Shown: positions 15,238-23,859 of the stretch, one piece after another
How the letters are laid out: each line of letters begins with the position of its first letter
Numbering within the stretch: the stretch's first letter is position 1
Assembly: GCA_025055175.1 (NCBI GenBank)
Contig: JANWYT010000030.1
Span: forward strand, 1 to 45,668
Reading direction: 5' to 3'
DNA: 45,668 nucleotides
Source of the DNA: Anaerolineae bacterium
Lineage (GTDB): Bacteria > Chloroflexota > Anaerolineae > Aggregatilineales > Phototrophicaceae
Made by a program: the position numbers and the translations under genes
Notes under the pieces: model-generated
Database searches by the model: none
Told to the model about the DNA's origin: nothing
The model's input: only the letters and a program-made list of their open reading frames with translations

Positions 15238-15729
15238 TCACTGCAAGTGCGCTTCTAGGAAGTACAACAGCTTGTCCATCTCGCGGGTGATGGTGACGAG
15301 CAGATCGTTGGTGATCTGGTCGCCCGCTTCGGCCGCCACATCGGCAGCGCGGCGCGTGCCGTTGGCGTAAGCGGCTAGGCGCTCGGCCAGCGCCTCCACG
15401 AAAGCTTCGCCGCTGCTCAGGTCGCTGGGGAACTCCGCCAGCGCAGAGTTCTGAGCGGCCATGCGCGCTGTGCCGAGCGCTTCCGCGCCCAAAGCCGTCA
15501 CGCGCTCGGCCAAGTCGTCCACCGACTCCAGCACTTCTTCGGCAATTTCGTCGAACAGCTTGTGTAGGGCGATGAAGTGCATGCCCTTGACGTTCCAGTG
15601 GGCCTGCTTGGCCTGGCTATACAGGTCAAAAGCGTTAGCCAATTGCTGATTGAGCAGAGCTGCCATCTGGTCGCGGACGGTAGGATCGAGGTTGATGCGC
15701 GTCGTGCGCGCGCGCGTGGTGCTGCTCAT
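15238..15729 (-). CDS. dps: Dps family ferritin-like DNA-protection protein
   Basis: Dps dodecamers oxidise and store iron using peroxide, and protect DNA in stress. The 163-aa product has the Dps ferroxidase pattern at the subunit interface: H44 in QAHWNVKG, H56 and D60 in ALHKLFDE, and D71 and E75 in SVDDLAER. The N-terminal tail is short and arginine-rich (STTRARTTRINL), the kind that binds DNA in some Dps proteins. ATG 15729 has an AAGGAGA site. The AT-rich upstream region contains two perfect inverted repeats that could bind a metal- or peroxide-responsive regulator. Confidence 0.95.
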   Translation of the reverse strand: MSSTTRARTTRINLDPTVRDQMAALLNQQLANAFDLYSQAKQAHWNVKGMHFIALHKLFDEIAEEVLESVDDLAERVTALGAEALGTARMAAQNSALAEFPSDLSSGEAFVEALAERLAAYANGTRRAADVAAEAGDQITNDLLVTITREMDKLLYFLEAHLQ

Positions 15730-15758
15730 GATCGTCTCCTTAGATCGATATGACGAGC

Positions 15759-15775
15759 GTAAAATGTGTTTTTAC
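15759..15775. promoter_or_regulatory. Candidate operator upstream of dps (GTAAAA-N5-TTTTAC)
   Basis: A perfect 6-bp inverted repeat with a 5-base spacer sits 30-46 bp upstream of the dps start codon, where a promoter would be. It matches neither the Fur nor the PerR consensus that I know. Regulator unknown. Confidence 0.4.
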
Positions 15776-15794
15776 CCACATCATCTTTTCTTTT

Positions 15795-15824
15795 TAACCT
15801 TAGAAAAAAATGAAAATAAGGTTA
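15795..15824. repeat. Second inverted repeat in the dps-xylB intergenic region (TAACCTTA-N14-TAAGGTTA)
   Basis: Perfect 8-bp arms (15795-15802 and 15817-15824) flank an A-rich 14-base spacer. It could be an operator for dps or the divergent xylulokinase, or a hairpin. The remainder of 15730-15941 is AT-rich without a gene. Confidence 0.4.
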
Positions 15825-15941
15825 GCTTGCATCGGAATCATTAAGCTCTCATCTTGGACGGCTCAAAGCGCGGAGGCTGACGCGCTACACTAGCGACTAC
15901 ATTTTGGCATACCCAACCTATCAACACGGAGCAAGGCGACA

Positions 15942-17441
15942 ATGGCCTGCGTCTTAGGAGTTGACCTTGGCACGTCTAGCGTCAAAGTGGCGCTCTACGA
16001 TTTAGCAGCGGGAGTCTTGCGCGCCAGCGCCGCACACGAATACCCCATCCTCAAGCCTCAGCCCAACTACGCCGAACAGGACGCCGAATCCTGGTGGCAA
16101 GCGACGCGCTCAGCCATCCGCCGCGTCCTAGCTCAGGCGGGGGATCATTCGCCCTTGCTAGGGATTGGCCTCAGCGGGCAAATGCACGGCGCGCTGCTGC
16201 TAGACGCTCAGGGTCAGCCCCTCGCTCCTGCCATCATCTGGCCCGATCAGCGCAGCGCAGCGCAAGCCCAACAGCTGATGGACGCAGTAGGCCGCGAACG
16301 CTACGTGTCCATCACAGGGACGCTGGCCGCGACCGGCTTCATGGCTGCCAGTCTGCTGTGGCTCAAGGAACATGCCCCTGACGTGTTAGCCTGCGCGCAC
16401 ACTGTCCTGCTGCCCAAAGATTATGTGCGTTTCCGCCTGTGCGGTGCGCTGCACACGGACGTCAGCGACGCAGCTGGCACGGGCCTGCTGGACATTCATG
16501 CGCGCCGATGGTCAGAAGACATCCTCCAGGCGGCAGGTTTGCCCGTCCACGTCCTGCCGCCTCTAGCTGAGTCTGCCGCCATCGTCGGCCAGCTCAGCGC
16601 TCAGGCCGCCGATGATTTGGGCCTGCCTGCGGGCTTGCTCATCGCAGCGGGCAGCGCTGACCAAGTGGCCCAGGCAGTGGGCAACGGCCTGGTGACTCCA
16701 GGACGCGCTTCTGTGACGATTGGCAGCGGCGGCCAGGTCTTCGTCCCTGTTCCTGCTCAGCCCGCTGCTACCGATCCACGCTTGCACCGCTTCAACCACG
16801 CTGTGCCTGGCTTGCACTACATCCTCGGCGCGACCCTCTCAGCCGGCCTATCGCTGCGCTGGCTACGCCAAGTCGTGGGCCTGGAGCATCATCCCGACGC
16901 CTACGCCATCCTCAGCGCTGAAGCAGCCCAGAAGCCACCAGGGGCAGATGGTCTGATCTTCCTGCCTTACCTCACGGGCGAACGCACACCCTACATGGAC
17001 TCAGCGGCGCGCGGTGCGTTCATTGGCCTGAATGCCTATCATGGACGCGGGCATTTGGCACGCGCCGTCATGGAAGGCGTCACCTTCTCTCTGCGCCAAG
17101 CCCTAGAGCTGGCCCTGGAGCTGGGTCAAGTCCAAGCCGAGGGTCTGCTCATCGCCGGCGGCGCGAGCGAGAGTCCGTTCTGGCGGCAACTCATGGCTGA
17201 CGTGTGGGGCATGCCCGTGCAGAAGTCGCTCTCGCCAGAGCCAGCGGCGGTGGGAGCAAGCCTGCTGGCGGCCCTGGGTGCGGGCTACTACGCCAGCTTT
17301 GCGCAGATGGCCCAGGCCACCGCGCGCTACGACGCCTGGACAGAGCCGCGCGCTGAGTCGCGCGCCCTGTACGATGAGCGCTACGCGCACTTCTGCGCGC
17401 TCTACCCACGCCTGCGCGAAGACCTCCACCGCCTGGCTTAG
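15942..17441 (+). CDS. xylB: Xylulokinase (FGGY carbohydrate kinase)
   Basis: Xylulokinase phosphorylates D-xylulose at O5 for entry into the pentose phosphate pathway. The 499-aa protein has the FGGY family layout: phosphate-1 motif GVDLGTSSVKVALYD at residues 6-20, the substrate-site GIGLSGQMHGALLLD (about 73-87), catalytic aspartate in AAGSADQVAQAVGNG (about 230-245), and the C-terminal adenosine region LLIAGGASESPFWRQLMADV. GLSGQMHG and the SADQ loop favour xylulokinase over glycerol or gluconate kinase. The ATG at 15942 follows GGAGCAAGG. No xylose isomerase or sugar transporter adjoins it. Its stop overlaps the convergent ATPase stop by 4 bp. Confidence 0.9.
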   Translation: MACVLGVDLGTSSVKVALYDLAAGVLRASAAHEYPILKPQPNYAEQDAESWWQATRSAIRRVLAQAGDHSPLLGIGLSGQMHGALLLDAQGQPLAPAIIWPDQRSAAQAQQLMDAVGRERYVSITGTLAATGFMAASLLWLKEHAPDVLACAHTVLLPKDYVRFRLCGALHTDVSDAAGTGLLDIHARRWSEDILQAAGLPVHVLPPLAESAAIVGQLSAQAADDLGLPAGLLIAAGSADQVAQAVGNGLVTPGRASVTIGSGGQVFVPVPAQPAATDPRLHRFNHAVPGLHYILGATLSAGLSLRWLRQVVGLEHHPDAYAILSAEAAQKPPGADGLIFLPYLTGERTPYMDSAARGAFIGLNAYHGRGHLARAVMEGVTFSLRQALELALELGQVQAEGLLIAGGASESPFWRQLMADVWGMPVQKSLSPEPAAVGASLLAALGAGYYASFAQMAQATARYDAWTEPRAESRALYDERYAHFCALYPRLREDLHRLA

Positions 17442-19933
17442 TTCTTCTGGAACAGCACCCACAAGCGCCGAATCAGGTAGCGGTACTTGTTACCATGCGC
17501 CGCCAGCACGAACGATAAGCAGGTGAGCGCCGTCAGCAAGACGATGATGTACCAGTGGCGCACGGGATTGAAGGGGATGAAGTTGAAGAAATCGGGGAAC
17601 AGGTAGAGGGCCAGCGTAGTGATGACGGCCATCACGCTCATGAAGATGACTGCCCCACGCCGCTCCAAGAAGCTGCGAGGCTGGTACAGGTCAACCCCCA
17701 TGACTGCCATCACCATGACCGCTCCGTACAGCCCCAAGAAGACCGTCGAAGCGCTCTGCGCCATCGCAGGGCCATCGGTGAGGTACACCGTCACGTGCAG
17801 CAAAGTGAGGTAGATCGTCCCCAGGAAGCCGTGCGTCAGCACGAAGTCTAGCACGTCGTCGCGGAAGGACTTCATGAAGGCAGGCTTCAGCCAACCGATG
17901 GCGACGAAGGTGGCCGGGATGTTGATCGTGCCGAACGTGGCCCAACTGATCTGGATGGGCGTCACAGGGAAAGGCAGATACAGGAAGGGTATGAGGATAT
18001 ACCAGAAGATGTTGTACAGATTCTTGGCCAGGAACATCTTGTTCGTGCCATAGATGATCTGGGTGATGGTCTTGCCCTCATGGAAAGCTTTGGGCAGAGT
18101 AGACATAGCGTTGTCTAGCAGCACAATATCGGCCACGTCCTTGCTAATCTGCGTACCGTCGTTCATGACGATGGCCAGGTTGGCCTTCTTGAGAGCTGGC
18201 ACATCGTTCACGCCGTCGCCCACCATCGCCACGTATTGGCGGTTAGCTTGCAGAGCGGCCACCAGACGGCGCTTGTCGTTCGGCTCGATGCGCGCGAAGA
18301 CGTTGGCTTCTTTGACGGCGGCTTGCAGATCGGCGTCGCTCATGGCTTGTATCTGCGCGCCTGTGTAGCCCTTGCGCACTACGAAGCCAGCCTGCCTGGC
18401 GATGGCCTCCACCGTCTCTAGGTTGTCGCCGCTGATGACCTTCAGCTCTAGGCCTTCTTGGATGAAAGCTGCCAGCGTCTGCTGGATATCTTCGCGGATT
18501 TGGTCGGACAGGACGATCAGGGCAATAGGCTCGCTGAGCGCCGAGAGGTCGTCGGGATAGTCGTCGCGCTTGGGCAGGCGAGCGAAGGCTAGCACGCGCA
18601 GGCCCTCGCGGCTGAGCTTGAGGACGCGGTTGGATACGCTCTCGGATGCGCTGCTGTGGGGCAGCAGGCGCTCTGGCGCGCCCAGGGCATAGACCGAATC
18701 GGCGAAGACCACAGCCCCCCACTTGCGCTGACTGGTGAAGGGAATCTCGCGCACCTTGCGCGGCGCGCTCTCCTCTTGTTGCGGTGCATGAGCCTGCACA
18801 TATTCGCGCACGGCGGCGGCAGTGCGATTGAGGTGGCCCAAATTGTCCAGGTAAGGGCGCAATTGGGCCAAAATTTCGGCTTGGGAGCTGGCGTTCAAAG
18901 CGATGACCTGCGTCACAGCCAGTTGGTTCTTGGTCAGCGTGCCAGTCTTGTCGAAGCACAGCACGGTCGCATTAGCCAGCGATTCGACGGCGTTCACGCG
19001 CTGAATCAGGGTGCGCTGGCGGCTGATCTTCAGCGCACCAATGGTGAGCGAGATGGCCGCCACCAACACCAGCCCTTGCGGCACGAGGCTGGTCACGAAC
19101 ACCAACGTATTGCGCACCGCGTTCAAGATCGGCTCTTGATTGACGATATAGGACGCGATCATCACCAGCGGTGCGAAGACGAACATCAGCACCACCGTCA
19201 CCTCGACGATGATGTCGATATAAACCTGAGTAGGGGTGCGAATGCGCTTGTACTCTTTGGCGATGGCCGCCAGCTTGTTGATGTTGCTGTCCTTGCCGAC
19301 GCGCGTCGCACGTACGATCCCCGTGCCAGCAATGCAGAATGAACCGCTATAGGCTTCCTGCCCCACCTCTTTGAACACGGCGTCAGATTCGCCCGTCAGC
19401 AGCGACTCGTCCATCTCCAGCGCGTCGCTGGCCACCACCACGCCATCGACCACCAGCCTGTCGCCTGGCTCAATCAGCAGCAGGTCGTCCAACACCACGT
19501 CCAGCATAGAAATTTCTTGCACTCGGCCACCACGCCGCACCCGCACCCTAGACGCCGAGAGAGCAGCCAGCTTGTCTAGCTTGCGTTTGGCGTTGGCTTC
19601 TTGAATCATGCCCAGAAAGGTGTTGGTGACTACGCTGAAGCCGCTGAAGATAGCCGTGCCATAGTCACGGAAAGCCAGCACGACGATCAGCAAGCTGAAC
19701 AGGACGATGTTGAACAGGTTGAACAGGTTTTCAGCCACGATGTCCCAATAGGTGCGGCTGACGCGCGCCTTGTAGTTGTTGGTTTGGCCGCGCGCTTGGC
19801 GCTCAGCGACTTCTTGTGGGCTGAGGCCCGTCAGCGGCGCAGGCGGCGTCTGGACGAGGGGCGGAGTGTCCGCAGCGATTTGCATGGCTCGTTCTGACCT
19901 TCCATAAGCAGGGATGTTGGCAGGGTCATTCAT
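17438..19933 (-). CDS. P-type cation-transporting ATPase (CtpE-like)
   Basis: P-type ATPases couple ATP hydrolysis to cation movement. From the chosen start (831 aa) the motifs are: actuator loop LLTGES at 179-183 region, membrane-4 sequence VPQGL near 284-288, phosphorylation motif DKTGT with D328, and the hinge MVGDGVNDVPALKKANLAIV later. About ten membrane segments are evident and no N-terminal heavy-metal domain or CPx motif is present, so it is not a copper/zinc pump. The layout is closest to CtpE-like ATPases, which in mycobacteria are linked to calcium; the cation here is not certain. ATG 19933 is chosen; ATG 19885 is an alternative and the frame is open to 20077. It follows the LCP gene by 46 bp, probably in one operon. 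Confidence 0.88.
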   Translation of the reverse strand: MNDPANIPAYGRSERAMQIAADTPPLVQTPPAPLTGLSPQEVAERQARGQTNNYKARVSRTYWDIVAENLFNLFNIVLFSLLIVVLAFRDYGTAIFSGFSVVTNTFLGMIQEANAKRKLDKLAALSASRVRVRRGGRVQEISMLDVVLDDLLLIEPGDRLVVDGVVVASDALEMDESLLTGESDAVFKEVGQEAYSGSFCIAGTGIVRATRVGKDSNINKLAAIAKEYKRIRTPTQVYIDIIVEVTVVLMFVFAPLVMIASYIVNQEPILNAVRNTLVFVTSLVPQGLVLVAAISLTIGALKISRQRTLIQRVNAVESLANATVLCFDKTGTLTKNQLAVTQVIALNASSQAEILAQLRPYLDNLGHLNRTAAAVREYVQAHAPQQEESAPRKVREIPFTSQRKWGAVVFADSVYALGAPERLLPHSSASESVSNRVLKLSREGLRVLAFARLPKRDDYPDDLSALSEPIALIVLSDQIREDIQQTLAAFIQEGLELKVISGDNLETVEAIARQAGFVVRKGYTGAQIQAMSDADLQAAVKEANVFARIEPNDKRRLVAALQANRQYVAMVGDGVNDVPALKKANLAIVMNDGTQISKDVADIVLLDNAMSTLPKAFHEGKTITQIIYGTNKMFLAKNLYNIFWYILIPFLYLPFPVTPIQISWATFGTINIPATFVAIGWLKPAFMKSFRDDVLDFVLTHGFLGTIYLTLLHVTVYLTDGPAMAQSASTVFLGLYGAVMVMAVMGVDLYQPRSFLERRGAVIFMSVMAVITTLALYLFPDFFNFIPFNPVRHWYIIVLLTALTCLSFVLAAHGNKYRYLIRRLWVLFQKN

Positions 19934-19979
19934 TGTAACCCATAAATGGCTCGCAGGTCTTGGTGGCTGAGCTTTTCGA

Positions 19980-21230
19980 CTAGCTGGGGGGCAAGACGGG
20001 GCGCGTGCAGGCGAAGCTCGCATACAGAGCGCCGACGTAGACTGTATAATCATAGGCGCGGTTGGCGTCCGGGGCAATCTCCACGCCCTGGTCGGTGACG
20101 CGCAGGGTACGCTGAAGGATGGGCAGAGGATTGCCCTTCTCCGCTCCTACGTGGTCAACGATCTTGTTGTAGCGCCGAAGCTTTGGCCCATCGCCTAGCA
20201 GCGTCACGATGAAGCCCTCTAGCTCTAGCCGATCCGCCGCCACGCGCGCCAGATTGGGCGCGCCGCTCTCGTTGATTACCGCCACCGTCGGGCGCAGCGC
20301 GCGGAACTGGCTAGCCGTCGGCGGAGTGACGAAGGCCTGCATGAGGGCAAAGGTCGGGGCGCGCTGGATGTTGAGGATGAACTGGCCCTCTCCATCTGTA
20401 TAGCCGCGCGTGACTTCCTGACCCTGAGTGAAGGTGTAGTAGCTCAGGCCATTAGCCTCCATCTCCAGGGCCAGCGGCAGGAAGGACAGGGCCTGATCTA
20501 GCGTAATGTCGGTCTGCACGTAGGGGCTGAGCATTTGCCACAAGCGTGGTATGTCAGCCAACCAATTGGCTTGGCGCACACGCCGCCAGATGGCCCGCAG
20601 CAAATCTTGGTGGCGACGACCTCGGTCGAAGTCGTTGCTGCTCATGCGGCTGCGTGCGTACCAGAGGGCCGTCGCTCCATCGAGACGATGGACGCCGACA
20701 TCCAGCGTGAAGCGCTCCCAATTCTCTGGATTGGCGCGATCAAGGTCAGGGGCTTTGAGCTTCCAATCTTGTAGCGCACAATCGACGCTGATATCGATCC
20801 CGCCTAGCGCGTCTACCAGGGCGGCGAAGCCGCTGAAGTTGGTGCGCACGTGATGATGGATCGTCACTCCCAGGTTGTAGAGGATGGTCTCTTTGAGCCA
20901 CAGCAAACCGTCGCGCCCGTCGCGATTGACCAGATAGTATACCTGATTGAGCTTGCGCATGCCGTAGCCGCCCAGCACGTAGACGTACAAGTCGCGCGGG
21001 ATGGACAAGATCGCGGCGGTGCGCGTGGTGCGATTGAGCGACAGGATCATCATGGCGTCGGTCAGGCCGTTATCGCTATAGCTGCCCATGCCCAGCAGCA
21101 GGATGTTCACCAGATCATAGCCGCTTGTGTTGACAGGCCACATACGCTCTGGGATGGGATTGGCTTGTGCGTGCAGCGCACTCAAGCTCAGGCAAGCTAT
21201 CGCCAGGGCCAGGCTGAGTTGTCTTAGCAT
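19980..21230 (-). CDS. LytR-CpsA-Psr (LCP) family protein with C-terminal LytR_C domain
   Basis: LCP enzymes transfer undecaprenyl-linked glycopolymers onto peptidoglycan or another surface acceptor. The 416-aa product starts with a signal peptide or membrane anchor (MLRQLSLALAIACLSLSALH). The LCP domain contains NILLLGMGSYSDNGLTDAMMILSLN, IPRDLYVYV, the GGIDISVDC segment, and the arginine-rich RLDGATALWYARSRMSSNDFDRGRRHQDLLRAI, whose arginines bind the lipid pyrophosphate. A LytR_C-type domain follows (PTVAVINESGAPNLARVAADRL, about 315 onwards). ATG 21230 has GAAGGA 8 bp upstream; the longer frame to 21257 is not preferred. A glycosyltransferase gene is divergent from it. Confidence 0.93.
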   Translation of the reverse strand: MLRQLSLALAIACLSLSALHAQANPIPERMWPVNTSGYDLVNILLLGMGSYSDNGLTDAMMILSLNRTTRTAAILSIPRDLYVYVLGGYGMRKLNQVYYLVNRDGRDGLLWLKETILYNLGVTIHHHVRTNFSGFAALVDALGGIDISVDCALQDWKLKAPDLDRANPENWERFTLDVGVHRLDGATALWYARSRMSSNDFDRGRRHQDLLRAIWRRVRQANWLADIPRLWQMLSPYVQTDITLDQALSFLPLALEMEANGLSYYTFTQGQEVTRGYTDGEGQFILNIQRAPTFALMQAFVTPPTASQFRALRPTVAVINESGAPNLARVAADRLELEGFIVTLLGDGPKLRRYNKIVDHVGAEKGNPLPILQRTLRVTDQGVEIAPDANRAYDYTVYVGALYASFACTRPVLPPS

Positions 21231-21299
21231 GGCAAAATCCTTCGGAGCTTTGTACAATCCAGCCCATTCTAATTCGCAGAATTCCGATGGACTATCCCC

Positions 21300-22040
21300 A
21301 TGCCTTTACCACAAACCTTCATCGCGCCTCAGCAGGTTCAGGCCAAGCGCCTCACCCTGAGCGTCATCATCCCCTGTTACAACGAAGCGACTACGATTTA
21401 CGAGGTACTCAATCGCGTGGAAGCAGTGGGCCTGGCCGATGAGATCATCATCGTCGATGACGGCTCTACGGACGGCACGCGCGAAATCCTCAAGACTATC
21501 GAAGCTGAAGCTCGTCCCAACGTGCGCATCCTCTACCACAGCCACAACCAGGGCAAAGGGGCAGCGCTGCTGACGGGTTTCCAGGTCGCCACCAGCGACA
21601 TCTTCCTCATCCAAGACGCCGATTTTGAGTACGACCCGCGCGAATATCCCATCCTGCTCAAGCCACTAGAAGAAGGCATCACCCAAGTCGTCTATGGCTC
21701 GCGCTTCTTGGGCGGCCCACGCAAAGCCATGAACTTCTGGAACATGGTGGCCAACAAGACGCTCACCTTCGTCACTAACATCCTCTACAACGCTATCCTG
21801 AGCGACATGGAGACCTGTTACAAGGTCTTCCGCCGCGAAGTGGTGGCCCGCATGAAGATTCGCGCGCGCGGCTTCGAATTTGAGCCAGAATTCACCGCCA
21901 AAGTCCTCAAGCAGGGCCTGCGCATTTACGAAGTCCCCATCTCTTACAACGGACGCGAATACCATGAGGGCAAGAAGATTAAGTGGACGGACGCTCCCAT
22001 CGCCCTGTGGACGCTGATTAAGTACCGCTTCGTTGACTAG
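21300..22040 (+). CDS. Family 2 glycosyltransferase (dolichol-phosphate mannosyltransferase-like)
   Basis: GT-A-fold enzyme that moves a sugar from a nucleotide donor to a lipid phosphate or polymer. The 246-aa chain has the GT2 signature VIIPCYNEATTIYEVLNRV (about residues 23-41), EIIIVDDGSTDGTREIL (about 48-64), the NQGKGAALLTGF loop, and the DAD metal site in FLIQDADFEYDP. The C-terminus YNGREYHEGKKIKWTDA is the conserved DPM1-like ending (usually R-x-EGKKI). No membrane helices follow, so it is the soluble type. It may supply lipid-linked sugar to the divergent LCP protein. ATG 21300 follows a short, SD-poor leader. Confidence 0.92.
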   Translation: MPLPQTFIAPQQVQAKRLTLSVIIPCYNEATTIYEVLNRVEAVGLADEIIIVDDGSTDGTREILKTIEAEARPNVRILYHSHNQGKGAALLTGFQVATSDIFLIQDADFEYDPREYPILLKPLEEGITQVVYGSRFLGGPRKAMNFWNMVANKTLTFVTNILYNAILSDMETCYKVFRREVVARMKIRARGFEFEPEFTAKVLKQGLRIYEVPISYNGREYHEGKKIKWTDAPIALWTLIKYRFVD

Positions 22041-22063
22041 AACCACGACCCGCGAGGTCAGCC

Positions 22064-22660
22064 ATGAGTGATCGCACCGAGCAACTGCGCGCCATCCGCG
22101 ATGAAGTCCTCAATTTGACCGAATCGCCGCTGTACGCCTACCGCGTCCAGAACGGCTACTACCCTGTCATCGGCCAGGGCAACCACTACGCTCGTATCAT
22201 GTTCATCGGCGAGGCCCCTGGCGAGAACGAAGCCAAGACGGGCCGTCCCTTTTGCGGCGCCAGCGGGCGCTTCTTGGATGAACTGCTGGCCAGCATCCAG
22301 CTCAAACGCGAGGATGTGTACATCACCAACATCGTCAAAGATCGTCCACCCGACAACCGCGACCCCAGCAAACAAGAGATCGCCGTCTACGCACCCTTCC
22401 TGGAGCGCCAACTCCAGATCATCCAGCCGCAGGTGATCGCCACGCTGGGGCGCTATTCGATGAAGTACATCTTGGACAAGTACAACGCAGCAGAGCGCAA
22501 CGAGCCGATCAGCAAGCTGCACGGGCGCGTGGTGCGCGTCATCGCCGATTGGGGCGCGCTGAGCATCGTCGCCCTGTTCCACCCAGCCAGCGCCCTGTAC
22601 AACCCCACCCAGCGCCAAATCCACCTAGACGATTTCCAGGTCTTGAAACAGTTCATGTGA
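22064..22660 (+). CDS. Uracil-DNA glycosylase superfamily protein (family 4-like, lacking the Fe-S cysteines)
   Basis: Family 4 UDGs remove uracil from DNA. The 198-aa protein has the superfamily motifs: GEAPGENEAKTGRPFCGASG (motif 1, residues 49-68), TNIVKDRPPDNRDPSKQE (about 88-105) and FHPASALYNP (motif 2, from 172). Typical family 4 enzymes carry a [4Fe-4S] cluster held by four cysteines. Here only one cysteine is present (C64), the N-terminal CxxC is missing, and the position where E-x-x-A-C-x-P-F-L is usual reads EIAVYAPFLERQL. It is therefore a cluster-free member whose activity is uncertain. ATG 22064 follows GAGGTC. The SDR gene starts 11 bp after its stop. Confidence 0.85.
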   Translation: MSDRTEQLRAIRDEVLNLTESPLYAYRVQNGYYPVIGQGNHYARIMFIGEAPGENEAKTGRPFCGASGRFLDELLASIQLKREDVYITNIVKDRPPDNRDPSKQEIAVYAPFLERQLQIIQPQVIATLGRYSMKYILDKYNAAERNEPISKLHGRVVRVIADWGALSIVALFHPASALYNPTQRQIHLDDFQVLKQFM

Positions 22661-22671
22661 GCGGAGGCTTC

Positions 22672-23436
22672 ATGACCGCCATGCTGCACGACAAGGTCGC
22701 CTTCATCACGGGAGCCGGCAGCGGCATAGGCCGCGCGACAGCCCTGCTGCTGGCCCAGCATGGCGCGCGCGTGCTGGTGACAGACCTCAACGTCGCAGGC
22801 GGGCGAGAGACCGTTGAGCAGATTGTGGCGGCGGACGGCGAAGCCTACTTCTTGGCCTGCGACGTGACCCAGCCCGACGACGTGGCCCGCACCATGCAGG
22901 CTCTGCGCGAACGCTGGGGCGCGCTACACTTGGCCATCAACAACGCCGGCATCAGCGGCAGCTTCGACAAGCCCATCGACCAGACTGACGACGCCATCTT
23001 CGACCAGGTGATGAACGTCAATGTGCGCGGCGTGTGGTTGTGCATGAAGGCCGAGATTCCGCTCATCCTGGCCAGCGGCGGCGGCGCTATCATCAACCTG
23101 GCATCGGTAGCTGGCCTGATCGGCGCTCCGCGCGGCGCAGCCTACTGCGCCAGCAAGCACGCCGTCATCGGCCTAACGCGCGCGGTAGCTCTGGAATATG
23201 CGCGCAAGGGCCTGCGCGTCAACGCCGTCTGCCCCTCTTTCGTAGAGACGCCTATGGTGACGGCCATCGCCGAGCAGAGCGCCTTCATGGCCGAGTCGAC
23301 GCGCGCCGCCAGCCCGATGAAGCGCCTGGGGACGCCCAAAGAGGTGGCAGAAGCCATCCTGTTCCTGTGCAGTCCAGGCGCTAGCTTCATGAACGGCGTG
23401 GCCCTGCCCGTCGACGGTGGCCTGACCGCCAGCTAG
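22672..23436 (+). CDS. Short-chain dehydrogenase/reductase (SDR)
   Basis: NAD(P)-dependent classical SDR of 254 aa. The dinucleotide site is TGAGSGIG at residues 13-20, with D37-type acidic residue in VLVTDLN suggesting NAD(H) preference. The structural motif NNAG follows near 86-89, then catalytic S in INLASVAG, and Y and K in AAYCASKHA. The C-terminus NGVALPVDGGLTAS is standard. The closest named relatives are FabG-like and 2,5-dichloro-2,5-cyclohexadiene dehydrogenase-like SDRs, so the substrate cannot be named. ATG 22672 has GGAGG seven bases upstream; the frame stays open to 22549 inside the preceding gene. Confidence 0.92.
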   Translation: MTAMLHDKVAFITGAGSGIGRATALLLAQHGARVLVTDLNVAGGRETVEQIVAADGEAYFLACDVTQPDDVARTMQALRERWGALHLAINNAGISGSFDKPIDQTDDAIFDQVMNVNVRGVWLCMKAEIPLILASGGGAIINLASVAGLIGAPRGAAYCASKHAVIGLTRAVALEYARKGLRVNAVCPSFVETPMVTAIAEQSAFMAESTRAASPMKRLGTPKEVAEAILFLCSPGASFMNGVALPVDGGLTAS

Positions 23437-23439
23437 GCC

Positions 23440-23763
23440 AGACGCCAAAGAATGGTCTGACGGGGAAACGATGGCCCAGGATGAGCGACTCTGGAGTTTG
23501 GCCCAAGACGAAGACGCTGTGCAGAAGCAGTTCTGCATAAGACGCGCCTTCGGGCGCGCCGCACACCCAGACTTTAATCGCGGGCGGCGCGGGGTTGACC
23601 AGCCACAGCTCGCGCAACCCGTAGCGCTCTTGCAAGGCGAACTTCGGCCCGCGATCCCACCTAAGCGTGGCCTCCGACAAAATCCAATCGCCAGGTTGGA
23701 CGCGCCCACGACTCGCTCACGGATGATAATCCGCGCCCTTCGCTCTTCTTGCCGGGCCGCCAA
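23440..23763 (-). pseudogene. Uma2 family relic (truncated and frameshifted)
   Basis: On the minus strand, the frame read from about 23690 encodes GDWILSEATLRWDRGPKFAL, then QERYGLRELWLVNP and KVWVCGAPEGASY, then LGHRFPV, which is the C-terminal half of a Uma2/DUF820 protein (usual form DRGPKFALYERYGVREYWLVDP). The upstream piece, ARQEERRARIIIRERVVG, lies in a different frame, and the family's N-terminal domain with FELIDGE is missing. The region is therefore a decayed copy. It fills most of the 423-bp gap between the SDR and MFS genes; no other gene is seen there. Confidence 0.65.
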
Positions 23764-23859
23764 AGACGGGTGGGATTATAGCCATTCATCTTATCCAGGA
23801 CGTGCTGTGATACACTTGGCGTCGTCCGTCTAGGCATTCCTCACCACTGCAGGCTCTCC

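Noticed and set aside
15759..15775. Fur or PerR box upstream of dps
   Set aside because: The sequence GTAAAA-N5-TTTTAC is symmetrical but does not fit either consensus, so the regulator is left open.
21251..21258. Promoters in the 70-bp LCP-glycosyltransferase divergent gap
   Set aside because: TTTGTACAAT gives a -10-like sequence on both strands, but no acceptable -35 was found for either, so it is not listed.
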